From NCBI RefSeq assembly GCF_008727925.1, contig NZ_VTWT01000001.1, positions 372,001 through 436,000 on the forward strand: 64,000 nucleotides of DNA, written 5' to 3'. The notes under the pieces are model-generated. The model did not search any database. It saw only the letters and a program-made list of their open reading frames with translations, and was not told the origin of the DNA. The stretch is from Adhaeribacter soli (GTDB lineage: Bacteria > Bacteroidota > Bacteroidia > Cytophagales > Hymenobacteraceae). This document shows positions 18,372 to 27,716 of the stretch, one piece after another (the first letter of the stretch is position 1; each line of letters begins with the position of its first letter). A program made the translations under genes and the position numbers.

Positions 18372-18908
18372 TTAAAACTTATTCTTCCACATCATGCTTT
18401 CAACCGGTACTTCGGTTCGCTCGTTGTATTTGGCATTGGATTTTGTGTTGTACAGGTTCTCGATGCCGCCTTTCACTTCGAAATAAATAAGCTGGCCGAT
18501 CGGCATGCCGTAATAAATGCGTACCGGTTGGGTAACCGAAATTTCCAGGGTCCAGGTGTTGCAGAAGCCCACGTCGCCTTTACCGGCGGTAGCATGAATA
18601 TCGATACCTAACCGGCCTACGCTCGATTTTCCTTCCAGGAAAGGCACGTGCGCGTGGCTTTCGGTGTATTCGTGCGTAACGCCTAAATAAAGGGTATTCG
18701 GTTGCAGCACAAAACCTTCTTCCGGAATTTCGAAAACCTCAATCTTGTTGTGTTTGCGGGCATCGAGTACGTGATCATTGTAAGTAGCCAGGTACTTGCC
18801 TAAATGCACGTCGTAGGAATTAGTGCCCAGGCAGCTCCGGTCGAAAGGTTCTACCACAATGGTGCCTTTTTCCATTTCGGCCAGTATTTGCTTATCGGTT
18901 AAAATCAT
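18372..18908 (-). CDS. dcd: dCTP deaminase
   Basis: A 178-residue enzyme that deaminates dCTP to dUTP, feeding dTMP synthesis; it acts as a cytoplasmic homotrimer. Family features are FDRSCLGTNSYDVHLGKYL (about 22-40), FLEGKSSVGRLGIDIHATAGKGDVGF (about 90-115, with the Arg and Glu region of the active site) and PIGQLIYFEV near 137. The ATG at 18908 (MILTDKQILAEM) is preferred over an upstream start because all relatives begin here. Its stop lies inside the right arm of the TTAGTGA repeat, and it has its own terminator. Confidence 0.95.
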   Translation of the reverse strand: MILTDKQILAEMEKGTIVVEPFDRSCLGTNSYDVHLGKYLATYNDHVLDARKHNKIEVFEIPEEGFVLQPNTLYLGVTHEYTESHAHVPFLEGKSSVGRLGIDIHATAGKGDVGFCNTWTLEISVTQPVRIYYGMPIGQLIYFEVKGGIENLYNTKSNAKYNERTEVPVESMMWKNKF

Positions 18909-19000
18909 AGGGAGGGTTATTGAAAATAGCAGGCCATAAAAGCCAGAAAGTAAAGTGCAAAAATACAAAAGCCAGCTGATTTCGCTGGCTTTTTAAAAAT

Positions 19001-20524
19001 TTAAACTACCCGTACCCGGGCTTTTTTTACCAGCACCCATTGGTCGCCGTTCAGTACAATGGTGCCGGGGGTGTCGTTTTGCAGGCGGGTTCCGGAAGTT
19101 AGATCTCCTTCGATCTCGCAAACCGGCAGTAAGTACAATTCCGGGTTCTCGAGGGCAAGCTTCTGCTGAGCCGGATTGTCTACAAATTCGAATTGCCCTT
19201 TCTTCTGGTTACTTTCACTGAGTTCCAGGGTAAATAAAGAGCGGCCGGGCACAAAGCTCCGGTTCAGTTCGTCGTTCCAGAAAAAACCGTGGCGGTCCGG
19301 TTTGGAAAGGAAGTACGTTACGGCAGCGTTATCAATATCAGCTGAAAATTCCTCCGGAGCTTCATCCCCGGAGGTGCCAACGGCTAAAGAATGACTGGCA
19401 TAAGCCCGGGAATCTTCTTCGTCGTTATCTAATTCATCTTCCGTTTCTACTTCCGGATAATTCGTTGCTGGAGTATTTCTTTCTGAAATGGCCGTTACCC
19501 CAGCAGCTTTAGCAACCGGTTCAGCGACTTTTACTTCCGGTTCCAGAAAAGCGGTTTTCGGCAGGTCGTAAGGTTTTGGGTGGGTAGAAGCTAATTTTTG
19601 TTCCAGTACCGCGTTTTTGTGCAGCAATTCATCCATCTGGGCGTAAAGGCCTTCCACTTCGCGGGTTAAATTATCGAGCTGTTTTTTCGTGGCCGGGTCC
19701 GGCGCGCCGCTTTGAGCAGGCGTTACAATGGCTGCTTTTACCGGCTGGCTGCCGTCGCGTTTCTGATAATTGTTTACCACAAACGATCTTAAGCCAGGAA
19801 TATCCTTGAATTTAGTTGAAGCGGCCAGTGCCAAAGCGCCTAAACTGAATAACAGGCTCATCCAGCTAAGCCAGTCGCGGCGCGGTTTGTTTTCCTGGAA
19901 AACTTCTTCCGGCGTAGCATCGGTATTGATCACGGCCTGGCTGGAGTCGGCAGCGGCATCGCCGGCCACGGTGGTGGTGCGGGCGTTTTTCTTTTTTACG
20001 ATCGGGTCGGCGCTTTCCGGAATAACAGAATCGGAAGCAAAGATGCCGCGCGGTTTGCCGGCTGCATCCACAAACTGGGCAATGCCTTTCTTGTTGATCT
20101 GCTGCAGCGAACGGATCAGCTGGATCTTGTCATCTTTGGTCAGGCTGCTGATGAAGAATTCGAAATCCTTGTTGATCAGGATGTCGTTCAGGCCTTTCTC
20201 AAACGTAGCCAGGTCGTGCTTTCCTTTGCCGAATTTGTTTTTGAATCTTTCCGAAACGTCGTTATAGTTCAGGAACAGGGTCTTGAACTTGGCGTTTCCT
20301 TCAAAATCGTCGAAGGTTTTTCGGGATTTGAAGTCGGCTTGCGTAGGCGGGAATTTCTTGCGTGGGTATTTCCGGTCGTACACAAATTCAATGGTCCGGA
20401 AATTTACCTTATCTACAGTCTGGTCGAAAAGGGCTTTGTTTTTTTCGTTTATGTTCTGGTCCTGAGCCGAAGCCGTGTTCACCAGTAGGGTCAGGAAAGT
20501 AAAAAGCAGTACTAACTTATTCAT
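19001..20524 (-). CDS. Membrane-anchored coiled-coil protein of unknown function
   Basis: A 507-residue protein. A signal segment (MNKLVLLFTFLTLLVNTASA) is followed by an extracytoplasmic domain of about 200 residues and one membrane helix near 220 (WLSWMSLLFSLGALALAAS). A predicted coiled coil follows (KKQLDNLTREVEGLYAQMDE, about 280-310), then an acidic linker. A compact C-terminal domain has AVTYFLSKPDRHGFFWND and ends GDQWVLVKKARVRVV. The ATG at 20524 is chosen because it starts the signal sequence. I know no function for it. The arrangement suggests a bitopic envelope scaffold with a cytoplasmic C-terminus. Next to hemL and dcd, with no obvious functional tie. Confidence 0.75.
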   Translation of the reverse strand: MNKLVLLFTFLTLLVNTASAQDQNINEKNKALFDQTVDKVNFRTIEFVYDRKYPRKKFPPTQADFKSRKTFDDFEGNAKFKTLFLNYNDVSERFKNKFGKGKHDLATFEKGLNDILINKDFEFFISSLTKDDKIQLIRSLQQINKKGIAQFVDAAGKPRGIFASDSVIPESADPIVKKKNARTTTVAGDAAADSSQAVINTDATPEEVFQENKPRRDWLSWMSLLFSLGALALAASTKFKDIPGLRSFVVNNYQKRDGSQPVKAAIVTPAQSGAPDPATKKQLDNLTREVEGLYAQMDELLHKNAVLEQKLASTHPKPYDLPKTAFLEPEVKVAEPVAKAAGVTAISERNTPATNYPEVETEDELDNDEEDSRAYASHSLAVGTSGDEAPEEFSADIDNAAVTYFLSKPDRHGFFWNDELNRSFVPGRSLFTLELSESNQKKGQFEFVDNPAQQKLALENPELYLLPVCEIEGDLTSGTRLQNDTPGTIVLNGDQWVLVKKARVRVV

Positions 20525-20630
20525 CGGGTAATTAAGCAATAAAGTTTGCGGGCGCTTGTTTGTTTTCGGGTAGATCTTCTAAAGTATGCTCTCTGAAAAA
20601 CGGTAGCTTTTTAATTAAAAAACCGAAAGC

Positions 20631-21944
20631 TTAGGCATTCAGGTGGTGGATCTCGGCCAGGGCCGCACGGTTTGCCGCCAGGTATTCATCGGCAACGGCA
20701 TCGGAAATGGCCGTAGAAACGAACAGTGTTTCGTATTGCGAAGGGGCCAGGTAAATGCCTTTTTGCAGCATACTGTTAAAATATTTACCAAATAAAGTCA
20801 GGTCGGAAGTTTTTGCCGAAGTAAAATCGGTAACCGGTTGCGGGGTAAAGAAAATGCTGAACATAGAGCCTACCTGGTTGATGGTGTAGTTCAGCCCAAG
20901 TTCCTGCAGATTTGCTTTCATGCCGTTCACCATTTTATCGGAAATGCGGTTCAGTTCCGGATAAAGCGTTGCGGCGTTTTCGTTCAGGTGACGGAGCATC
21001 GCCAGACCGGCCGCCATCGCGATCGGGTTTCCGGACAAAGTACCTGCCTGGTAAACCGGACCGGCCGGCGCCACAAAATCCATAATTTCCCGGCGACCGC
21101 CATACGCACCTACCGGCATGCCGCCGCCAATAATTTTACCCATGGTGGTCATATCCGGCATCACGCCGAACAGTTCCTGGGCGCCGCCGCGGCTTAACCG
21201 GAAACCCGTCATTACCTCGTCGAAGATTAGTACAATGCCCTCTTTGGTACACAGATCGCGCAAGCCCTGCAGGAAACCTTCGGCCGGCGGAACCAGACCC
21301 ATATTGCCCACCACCGGTTCAATAATAATGGCAGCTACCTGGTTTTTGGCCAGATCTACGGCGGTTTTTACCGCTTCCAGGTCGTTAAAAGCAACCGTGA
21401 TCGTATCCTGGGCTACGCCCTTAGTAACGCCTGGGCTATCCGGTACGCCCAAGGTAATGGCGCCGCTGCCGGCCGAGATCAGGAAAGAATCGCCATGGCC
21501 GTGATAGCAGCCTTCAAACTTGATGATCTTGTCGCGGCCGGTAAAACCTCTGGCTACGCGAATAGCCGACATAGTAGCTTCCGTACCGGAATTCACCATG
21601 CGCACTTTCTCTACCGAAGGCACCATGTCAATGATCAGCTCAGCCATTTCCACTTCGCGGCGGGTTGGAGCGCCAAAGGAAAAGGAGTTCGGCAACGCCT
21701 CTCGGATCGCTTCTTCAATAAAATCCGGCGCGTGTCCCAGGATCATCGGTCCCCAGGAATTGATCATGTCCACGTAGCGGTTATTGTCTTCGTCGGTCAG
21801 GTAAGCGCCTTTGGCCGATTTCATAAAAATAGGATGCCCGCCAACTGCCTTGAAAGCCCGAACCGGTGAGTTTACGCCACCCGGCAGCAGCTCCTGAGCC
21901 CGTTGAAACAAAGAATCGGAAGTAGAAATAGTATGTTTTTGCAT
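20631..21944 (-). CDS. hemL: Glutamate-1-semialdehyde 2,1-aminomutase
   Basis: A 437-residue PLP enzyme converting glutamate-1-semialdehyde to 5-aminolevulinate in the C5 tetrapyrrole pathway. Diagnostic features: LFQRAQELLPGGVNSPVRAF at residues 12-31, VNSGTEATMSAIRVARG near 118, EPVVGNMG near 209, DEVMTGFR near 242, and the cofactor lysine K270 in TTMGKIIGGGMPVGAYGG. Normal length. A long, repeat-containing gap precedes it, probably holding its promoter. Confidence 0.96.
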   Translation of the reverse strand: MQKHTISTSDSLFQRAQELLPGGVNSPVRAFKAVGGHPIFMKSAKGAYLTDEDNNRYVDMINSWGPMILGHAPDFIEEAIREALPNSFSFGAPTRREVEMAELIIDMVPSVEKVRMVNSGTEATMSAIRVARGFTGRDKIIKFEGCYHGHGDSFLISAGSGAITLGVPDSPGVTKGVAQDTITVAFNDLEAVKTAVDLAKNQVAAIIIEPVVGNMGLVPPAEGFLQGLRDLCTKEGIVLIFDEVMTGFRLSRGGAQELFGVMPDMTTMGKIIGGGMPVGAYGGRREIMDFVAPAGPVYQAGTLSGNPIAMAAGLAMLRHLNENAATLYPELNRISDKMVNGMKANLQELGLNYTINQVGSMFSIFFTPQPVTDFTSAKTSDLTLFGKYFNSMLQKGIYLAPSQYETLFVSTAISDAVADEYLAANRAALAEIHHLNA

Positions 21945-22595
21945 GAAAATTCAGGTAATAATTGAAAACCAATCAGAACCCGAAATTAGTACTAAAAAAC
22001 CGGATGGAAAATAAGGGCCTTCAACTTTGTAATAATTCCGGCATTTAAATTAAGTTTTTTGGAAGGCTTATGCCCGGGAAGCTCTAAAGATAGGACTGTT
22101 TCATTTTCATTATCGCTGGTTCAAGTTTGAGCGAAGCGGGAACTTGGACCTATCAATAGCCTGAAGTTTATAACTTCAGTGAGGCGACAGCCTCAAACGG
22201 GACTGTTTTTGCAAAGGCAAATCGGTAGCCTTAAGGTATTCTGGGTTGCTTTTCAATTTTTGGCAGCCATATTGTCTGAACACGATTTTAAGGATTAAAA
22301 AGACAGACAGGATTTTATTTCAGGAAAGAATTAATTCGAATGCAGGAGGTGAGTAAGTTCAAAAATAGAATATTGCTATTTAAGCTCTAAGAATATTTTA
22401 AAATCTCTTTTGAGTTTCATTTACTTCAGAAGTTTCTCCTGACCTGTATTTTCCCAGTTTCTTCTTCTGCTACAAAACCGTAATTCTTTTGGTGAAAAAT
22501 CAGGGGAATCATTTAATCATATAAATCATAGTTTAGACAAAAAAATGGCCCGCCAAAATGACGAGCCATAAGAAAAGATTATAACCTTAGTGCCG
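21945..22595. other. Gene-free gap of about 650 bases
   Basis: No open frame here looks like a protein. The gap contains hairpin modules at 22091-22203 shared with 13270-13503; the rest is AT-rich. It separates the start of hemL from the end of the next gene, so it should include the hemL promoter. Confidence 0.6.
22091..22203. repeat. Hairpin-module repeat related to 13270-13503
   Basis: Carries taggactgtttcattttcat at the left, then ctgaagtttataacttcag and tgaggcgacagcctca. These are the same two hairpins as at 13396-13429 in opposite orientation. A caagtttgagcgaagcggga stretch lies between them. Confidence 0.65.
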
Positions 22596-24284
22596 TTATT
22601 TAACCACCTGATTCACCAATACCAACTGCCGGTTATCGAGTTTCAGGATAGGGACGAACTGGTTATCGTTGGCGGTGCCGTAACCAAAACCCGGAGTGAG
22701 GGCGCCGGAAACCGTACCCATTTGCGGTAAAAAAGTATTGAATTTCGGGCCGTAAGCGTGTAAGAGGTTGCCGAAATCGTACAGCATCTCAAACCCGGAA
22801 TAAGCGTAACTCGAAGGCGGTATATTGAAATCGGTCAGATATTCCCGGCGGAAATTCCGGACGGCCGGCGATCCCGGATTCCGGTAGCCCGGGTAAATAA
22901 AGTGGATCTCCAGGTCGTCGAGTTGCGCTAAGCTGATTTGCGGAAGCTCGAGCCAGCTTGCTTTGGCCATTACCGGCAGCTTCGGATTCTGGCTTTCTAC
23001 CTGGCTAATGGTAGCAAAAGCGGCCGGCAGGTTTTCCGAAACCATGAGCAGGTGCCCGAAGGGTTTCAGGTCCACATTCTGGTAAATGGCCATCACGTTC
23101 GGGTTCTTTACGGTATTGATCTTTTTATAGAGCTTTACCGTTCCTCCGCGCGCTTCGAATTGTCTGCGGTAAGCGCGGGCAAAAAGCGTATCGTCTTTGG
23201 TGTTTTCGAAAAGGATGGCAGCAATTTTCGGCTCGAAACTATCGTAAGCGAAATCCGCTGCTTTCTGGGCCTGGGTGGTTATAGAACTCTGGTACAAAAA
23301 CAGGTTCGGGGTGTTCTTTACCAGTTCAATATCGTCGGAAAGCGGGTTGACTACGTTTACCTTGTTTTTCTGGGCAAAGTCAGCCGCCTGTTTTGCCGTA
23401 GCTTTATACACCGGCCCGATCACCAGGTCCATGCTTTTCAGCTCGGGCAGGCGAAGCGTTTTACCCACCGTTGCGGTATCGGAAGAAGCTTCGTAAGCAA
23501 ACAGGTTTACTTTAATGTTGTTTTTGGCAAGCGAATCCTGGGCCAGTTTCATGCCGGCGTACAGGTCCGCGGCAAACTGGTTTTTGCGACGGGTAGAAGC
23601 ATCGGCATCTAAAGAAAAAGGCAGCAGCACGGCTACGTTGTATTCGTCTTTTTTACGCCCGGTGGCCAGTTTTGCCGGATCGAAAACCGACCGGTCGAGG
23701 TTGAATTTCCGGGTCAGGTTTTCCAGCGTAGTGCGGTCTTCTTCGGCGTACCAGCCGGTAGCCAGTTTTTCGGCATACACCCGCGCCAGTACTGCATCGT
23801 CGGGGAACTGTAGCAGCAGGGTTTTGAAACGGTTCTTATCACCCAGTAAACTTAAGTAGGAACGTTCCAAAGCTTCGGCATCGGCCCGGATAAAATCGGA
23901 CTTTACGATCTGCAGGTTGGTTAAGGCTTTTTCGTAGTTTTTCTGATCGAAGGCAATTTTAGCAATCAGGTAATAGGCTTCTTCAATATTTCCCCAGTCC
24001 GGCGCCGTGCTGATGAGCTGCTGCAGCATGGCACTTGCTTCCTGAACTTTATTAGCCTGCAAAGCCGCTACCGCATACAAATAACTCGCTTCGGCCTTCC
24101 GCGCTCCGGTACCGCCCGGATTGGTAAGCGGCAGGAATTCGGCCATGGCCAGGTCGTATTTCTTCTGGTCGAGCAGCATCCGGCCGTTCTGGTAGCGGGT
24201 ATCTTCCGGCGCAGTTTGCGCCCAAACCGGACTGCCATTCAGTAAAAGTGCTGCAAATGCGGCAGAATAAAGGAATTTCTTCAT
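22596..24284 (-). CDS. TPR plus periplasmic-binding-fold protein (LpoA-like architecture)
   Basis: A 562-residue exported protein. A signal peptide (ending PVWAQT near residue 24) is followed by helical TPR-type repeats over about 30-200 (YQNGRMLLDQKKYDLAMAEFLPL; YYLIAKIAFDQKNYEKALTNL). A type-1 periplasmic binding fold covers about 210-555 (YNVAVLLPFSLDADASTRRK; DLVIGPVYKATAKQAADFAQ; GFEMLYDFGNLLHAYG). This order is the same as in LpoA, the outer-membrane activator of penicillin-binding protein 1A, and as in Leu/Ile/Val-type receptors. No ABC transporter genes are adjacent, which favours a regulatory or envelope role over transport. No lipobox is seen. Confidence 0.78.
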   Translation of the reverse strand: MKKFLYSAAFAALLLNGSPVWAQTAPEDTRYQNGRMLLDQKKYDLAMAEFLPLTNPGGTGARKAEASYLYAVAALQANKVQEASAMLQQLISTAPDWGNIEEAYYLIAKIAFDQKNYEKALTNLQIVKSDFIRADAEALERSYLSLLGDKNRFKTLLLQFPDDAVLARVYAEKLATGWYAEEDRTTLENLTRKFNLDRSVFDPAKLATGRKKDEYNVAVLLPFSLDADASTRRKNQFAADLYAGMKLAQDSLAKNNIKVNLFAYEASSDTATVGKTLRLPELKSMDLVIGPVYKATAKQAADFAQKNKVNVVNPLSDDIELVKNTPNLFLYQSSITTQAQKAADFAYDSFEPKIAAILFENTKDDTLFARAYRRQFEARGGTVKLYKKINTVKNPNVMAIYQNVDLKPFGHLLMVSENLPAAFATISQVESQNPKLPVMAKASWLELPQISLAQLDDLEIHFIYPGYRNPGSPAVRNFRREYLTDFNIPPSSYAYSGFEMLYDFGNLLHAYGPKFNTFLPQMGTVSGALTPGFGYGTANDNQFVPILKLDNRQLVLVNQVVK

Positions 24285-24522
24285 ATTAAACTTCTTGCAA
24301 CTCTCAGCTCCAAAATTGCGTGAACAAATGGTATAGTTTTCGGCTCAAAAACCCTGATACTTTTACAAAAATACTAAATAATGATCGGGCCGGGCATAAT
24401 AATTCCGGAATCGGGAACCAAGTGAAACGAAAAATTTGGAAACAAAGCTATTCGAAACCGCTTCATTTCCAAATTTTCTAATTTCCACATTAGCACATTA
24501 AAAAATTAGCACATTAAAATGC

Positions 24523-26052
24523 TTATTCCCACTCAATGGTTGCCGGTGGTTTGGAGCTGATGTCGTACACCACGCGGTTCACGCCTTTTACTTTGTTGAT
24601 GATCTCGTTCGAAACATCAGCCAGGAAGTCGTAAGGCAGGTGCGCCCAGTCGGCAGTCATGCCATCTACGCTGGTTACGGCCCGTAACGCTACTACGCGC
24701 TCGTAAGTTCTTTCGTCGCCCATAACGCCCACGCTTTGTACCGGCAGCAGCATGGCGCCGGCTTGCCAAACTTCGTTGTATAGGCCGGACTTTTTCAGGT
24801 TTGAAATAAACACATGGTCTACTTCCTGTAAAATAGCTACTTTATCCGGGGTGATGTCGCCCAGGATTCGGATCGCTAAACCAGGGCCAGGGAACGGATG
24901 ACGGTTCAGGATATTTTCGTCGATGTGCAGGGTTTTGCCCACTAAACGAACCTCGTCTTTAAACAAGGTTTTCAGCGGTTCCACCACTTTCAGTTTCATG
25001 TAATCCGGCAGGCCGCCTACGTTGTGGTGCGATTTAATGGTTACCGAAGGACCGTTCACCGAAACTGACTCGATCACGTCCGGGTAAATGGTGCCTTGGG
25101 CGAGCCATTTGGCGTTTTCAATGCCGTGCGCTTCGGCGTCGAAAACATCGATAAACGTTTTACCGATGGCTTTGCGCTTTGCTTCCGGATCGGAAAGGCC
25201 GGCAAGGGCATCGTAGAAACGTTGTTTGGCATCTACGCCTTTCACGTTCAGGCCCATGTGCATGTAGCTGTCCAGCACGCTTTCGAATTCGTCTTTCCGG
25301 AGCAGGCCGTTGTCTACAAAAATGCAGTGCAGGTTCGGGCCGATGGCCTGGTGAATGAGCATGGCCGCCACGCTGGAATCCACGCCGCCGCTTAAGCCCA
25401 GAATTACTTTATCGTTGCCGAGCTGGCTTTTCAGGTCGTCTACGGTGCTTTGTACGAACTGGTCCGGGGTCCAGTCCTGGGAGCAGCCGCAAATGTGTAC
25501 TACGAAATTGCGGAGCAGGGTTTTTCCTTCGGCCGAGTGGGTTACTTCCGGGTGGAACTGGATGCCGTAGGTTTCTTCGTCCTGAATTTTGTAAGCGGCA
25601 ACCTTTACGTTCTCGGTAGACGCCAGGATCTCAAAATTATCCGGAATTTCTTTAATGGTATCGCCGTGGCTCATCCAGACCGTAGAACCGATGGTGATCT
25701 CTTTCATCAGTTTGTCGGAGCCGTGCACTTCAGAAAGGCGGGCGCGGCCGTATTCCCGGATGGTGGAAGGAAGCACCTCACCGCCTTGCTCGTGAGCCAG
25801 CAGCTGGGCGCCGTAGCAAACGCCTAATACCGGCATGTGGCCAAGAATATTGCCTAAATACGGGTTCGGGTGGTCGGCATCGCGCACCGAGCAGGGGCTG
25901 CCGGAAAGAATTACGCCTTTCACTTTCGGAGAGATAGGCGGGATCTTGTTGTAGGGGTGGATTTCGCAGTAAACGTTGAGTTCGCGGACGCGGCGGGCAA
26001 TGAGCTGGGTATATTGCGAGCCGAAATCGAGGATAAGAATTTTTTCTGGCAT
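24523..26052 (-). CDS. guaA: GMP synthase (glutamine-hydrolysing)
   Basis: A 509-residue two-domain enzyme making GMP from XMP, ATP and glutamine. The N-terminal class I amidotransferase has ILSGSP (49-54), the nucleophile C79 in GVCYGAQ and [11 protein letters not shown] near 160. The ATP-pyrophosphatase domain has the P-loop [15 protein letters not shown] near 213. The C-terminal dimerisation domain ends [13 protein letters not shown], exact for GuaA. The ATG at 26052 is used rather than a TTG two codons upstream. A 590-base gap separates it from the divergent cassette array. Confidence 0.97.
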   Translation of the reverse strand: MPEKILILDFGSQYTQLIARRVRELNVYCEIHPYNKIPPISPKVKGVILSGSPCSVRDADHPNPYLGNILGHMPVLGVCYGAQLLAHEQGGEVLPSTIREYGRARLSEVHGSDKLMKEITIGSTVWMSHGDTIKEIPDNFEILASTENVKVAAYKIQDEETYGIQFHPEVTHSAEGKTLLRNFVVHICGCSQDWTPDQFVQSTVDDLKSQLGNDKVILGLSGGVDSSVAAMLIHQAIGPNLHCIFVDNGLLRKDEFESVLDSYMHMGLNVKGVDAKQRFYDALAGLSDPEAKRKAIGKTFIDVFDAEAHGIENAKWLAQGTIYPDVIESVSVNGPSVTIKSHHNVGGLPDYMKLKVVEPLKTLFKDEVRLVGKTLHIDENILNRHPFPGPGLAIRILGDITPDKVAILQEVDHVFISNLKKSGLYNEVWQAGAMLLPVQSVGVMGDERTYERVVALRAVTSVDGMTADWAHLPYDFLADVSNEIINKVKGVNRVVYDISSKPPATIEWE

Positions 26053-26200
26053 GCGCAAAGGTAATAGAAGCGGTTGGTTATTGCCAAAAGTAGTTTAATA
26101 TTTTATTTCAATTAGGGTAGAAGGCTGTTTGGTTTTTCTATGGGAAAAGCTTACCGTTTAGCCGGCAATAGCCCTGAATAGGTAGGTATCAGCCTGGCTG

Positions 26201-26240
26201 TAAACGTAAATATCCGGTTATATCCGGATATTTACGTTTA
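26201..26240. repeat. Perfect 17-bp hairpin upstream of the cassette array
   Basis: taaacgtaaatatccgg and its exact reverse complement surround a 6-base centre. It lies between the divergently transcribed guaA and cassette 1, so it is not in a normal terminator position. A smaller hairpin (gccagcctt/aaggctgg) lies at about 26295. The rest of this 590-base gap (26053-26642) is featureless apart from the attC-like site at 26542. Confidence 0.6.
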
Positions 26241-26541
26241 ATTAACACGATTAAAGTTGATTTAAAGCCTGGAAAAGCAATTTCGTAAAAGTTGAGCCAG
26301 CCTTAAAAGTAAAGGCTGGTAGCCTTATTCCGGAATTTTTGGCTTGTGCCAATTTTATTTTGAGAAAATAAAAGATCTCAGGCAATAAATTTCACCCTTG
26401 TTTTAATTACAGATCGCAAGGAGGGTGGTTTTTTTAACAGAATAAGGCCAGGGATTTTGATAATTAGGTGATGCCTGTTATCTTGCTTTTGGCAAAGCCA
26501 CGGCCCTGCTTATTCAATTTAAAGAAAAAAGGCCCTTGCCC

Positions 26542-26606
26542 GGCTAAGAATAACTACGGGTATAGTGCAGATAAGCGTAGTAGTGTTGTTTATACAGTAG
26601 TTAGCA
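26542..26606 (+). other. Candidate degenerate attC (or attI) at the left edge of the array
   Basis: Outer pairing of ggctaa (26542) with gttagc (26600-26605), plus inner arms actacg and cgtagt, give a 64-base attC-like fold. GTTAGCA here is the left boundary of cassette 1. The R'' side is imperfect, so this could be a decayed attC or a primary integration site. Confidence 0.45.
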
Positions 26607-26642
26607 GTAAGCTCAACCAAGAAAAGTGATTATCTAAAAAGT

Positions 26643-27023
26643 ATGCTTAAGGAAATAATCGATAATTATGAAAGCTTTGGAGATGCTTTAATAACTGAAG
26701 TTCGATATAAATCAGATTACGATTATACCGGCCAACCGGAAGGAAGCACTGATTTGGTAGAAATTAAAATAAGTTGTTTTAATAAAAACCGAGACTACGA
26801 AAGAGAATCAATCCAAATCATTTGCAATGATATTGTACATTTTAATTTCAAAAAGTACGGAGGAATGGTTAATCAGGCCTTATTGAAAGAAGACGACGGA
26901 GTATTCACATTAGATTTTTACCCAAATCTCAAATCAAATTCACAGAGTGATGGATTAGTTCTTCAAGAAAATTTATCCTCTGAATGTATTATAAAATGTA
27001 GATTGGTTGAATTCAAAACTTAA
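26643..27023 (+). CDS. Cassette 1 protein, unknown function
   Basis: A 126-residue acidic soluble protein starting MLKEIIDNYESFGDALITEV. It looks like a beta-rich single domain (alternating hydrophobic strands such as DLVEIKISCFN and GVFTLDFYPNL). Its size and composition remind one of small immunity proteins, but no family is recognised. The base composition is strongly AT-rich compared with guaA. It lies 40 bases from the cassette's left boundary and its stop is 12 bases before the attC, the compact layout expected of a cassette gene. Confidence 0.72.
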   Translation: MLKEIIDNYESFGDALITEVRYKSDYDYTGQPEGSTDLVEIKISCFNKNRDYERESIQIICNDIVHFNFKKYGGMVNQALLKEDDGVFTLDFYPNLKSNSQSDGLVLQENLSSECIIKCRLVEFKT

Positions 27024-27034
27024 AAAAAACCTAC

Positions 27035-27088
27035 AGCTAACCACACCTATACGGCAGCTTCGCCGCCGCATAGCTTAGTACGTTAGCC
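27035..27088 (+). other. attC site 1 (type A)
   Basis: R'' agctaac at 27035 pairs with gttagcc at 27082. Between them an imperfect stem runs ctatacggcagc-ttc-gccgccgcatag. 54 bp, folded bottom-strand hairpin style. The left boundary of cassette 1 (GTTAGCA) matches this R'' except at its last base. Confidence 0.8.
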
Positions 27089-27104
27089 ATAAGTAGAAAT
27101 TAAA

Positions 27105-27707
27105 ATGGATAATATCATTTCAGGAATTAGAGTTAGCCAAAGAGTGGTATTAGTGACCACTAAGGAAACAGGAATTACTTTATCTTCCAGTAAAATGCTA
27201 TCTGAAAATTGGGTTGAAAAATTTACTGTTAGTCTAGATGATTCAGAGAAAATAGAGAGAGTTCGTATTTCAGATGTATTGATAAAAGAAAAAGTATCTG
27301 TCCAAGATTACTTTAAAAGATTAATCAGAGATATACAATCACCTGACGAAAGAACAAGAGAATATGCCTCAGAAGTACTCTGTAACTTTATTGAATTCAA
27401 TTCTGCAGGTTTTGACTTGAATTTACTTAAATCAGGAGTAGAATCAATAGTGAAGCAACTAAGAACGGAAAAGAATTCGGATGTTGAGTTAAAACTGGCA
27501 GAAGGCCTTTTTGAGTTTGTATGGTATGGGCAATTACAAATGGAAGAAGAGATAAGCCTTTTGGAAAGATTAACTGAAATTGACTCCTTTCACATTTGGA
27601 ACTACATGAATGATGAAGATTATATGAAAATTTCAAAGGTGAAACAGTATATAGAAATGAATAAAAACAAGTGGCAGTCCAGGTATGATAACATTTACAA
27701 AAAATAA
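27105..27707 (+). CDS. Cassette 2 protein, HEAT-like helical protein of unknown function
   Basis: A 200-residue soluble protein. The N-terminal third is beta-like (RVVLVTTKETGITLSSSKM; KIERVRISDVLIKE). From about residue 75 it turns helical with a HEAT/ARM-like spacing: DERTREYASEVLCNFIEFN, then a helix pair around LNLLKSGVESIVKQL, then DVELKLAEGLFEFVWYG. Such helical-repeat proteins occur among contact-toxin immunity proteins, which is a possibility only. It lies 22 bases from the cassette's left boundary and its stop is 9 bases before the attC. Confidence 0.72.
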   Translation: MDNIISGIRVSQRVVLVTTKETGITLSSSKMLSENWVEKFTVSLDDSEKIERVRISDVLIKEKVSVQDYFKRLIRDIQSPDERTREYASEVLCNFIEFNSAGFDLNLLKSGVESIVKQLRTEKNSDVELKLAEGLFEFVWYGQLQMEEEISLLERLTEIDSFHIWNYMNDEDYMKISKVKQYIEMNKNKWQSRYDNIYKK

Positions 27708-27716
27708 AATACCTGT

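Larger units (their letters stand above)
18036..18373. repeat. TTAGTGA-type inverted repeat element, copy 1 (enlarged)
   Basis: Arms of about 36 bases built from tandem TTAGTGA/AATAGTGA units, at 18036-18072 and inverted at 18338-18373, fill the gap between hutI and dcd. Two other copies (31965-32107, 57108-57248) span only about 140 bases. This one is about 340 because it also contains a 106-bp repeat of another family and the dcd terminator. Confidence 0.75.
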
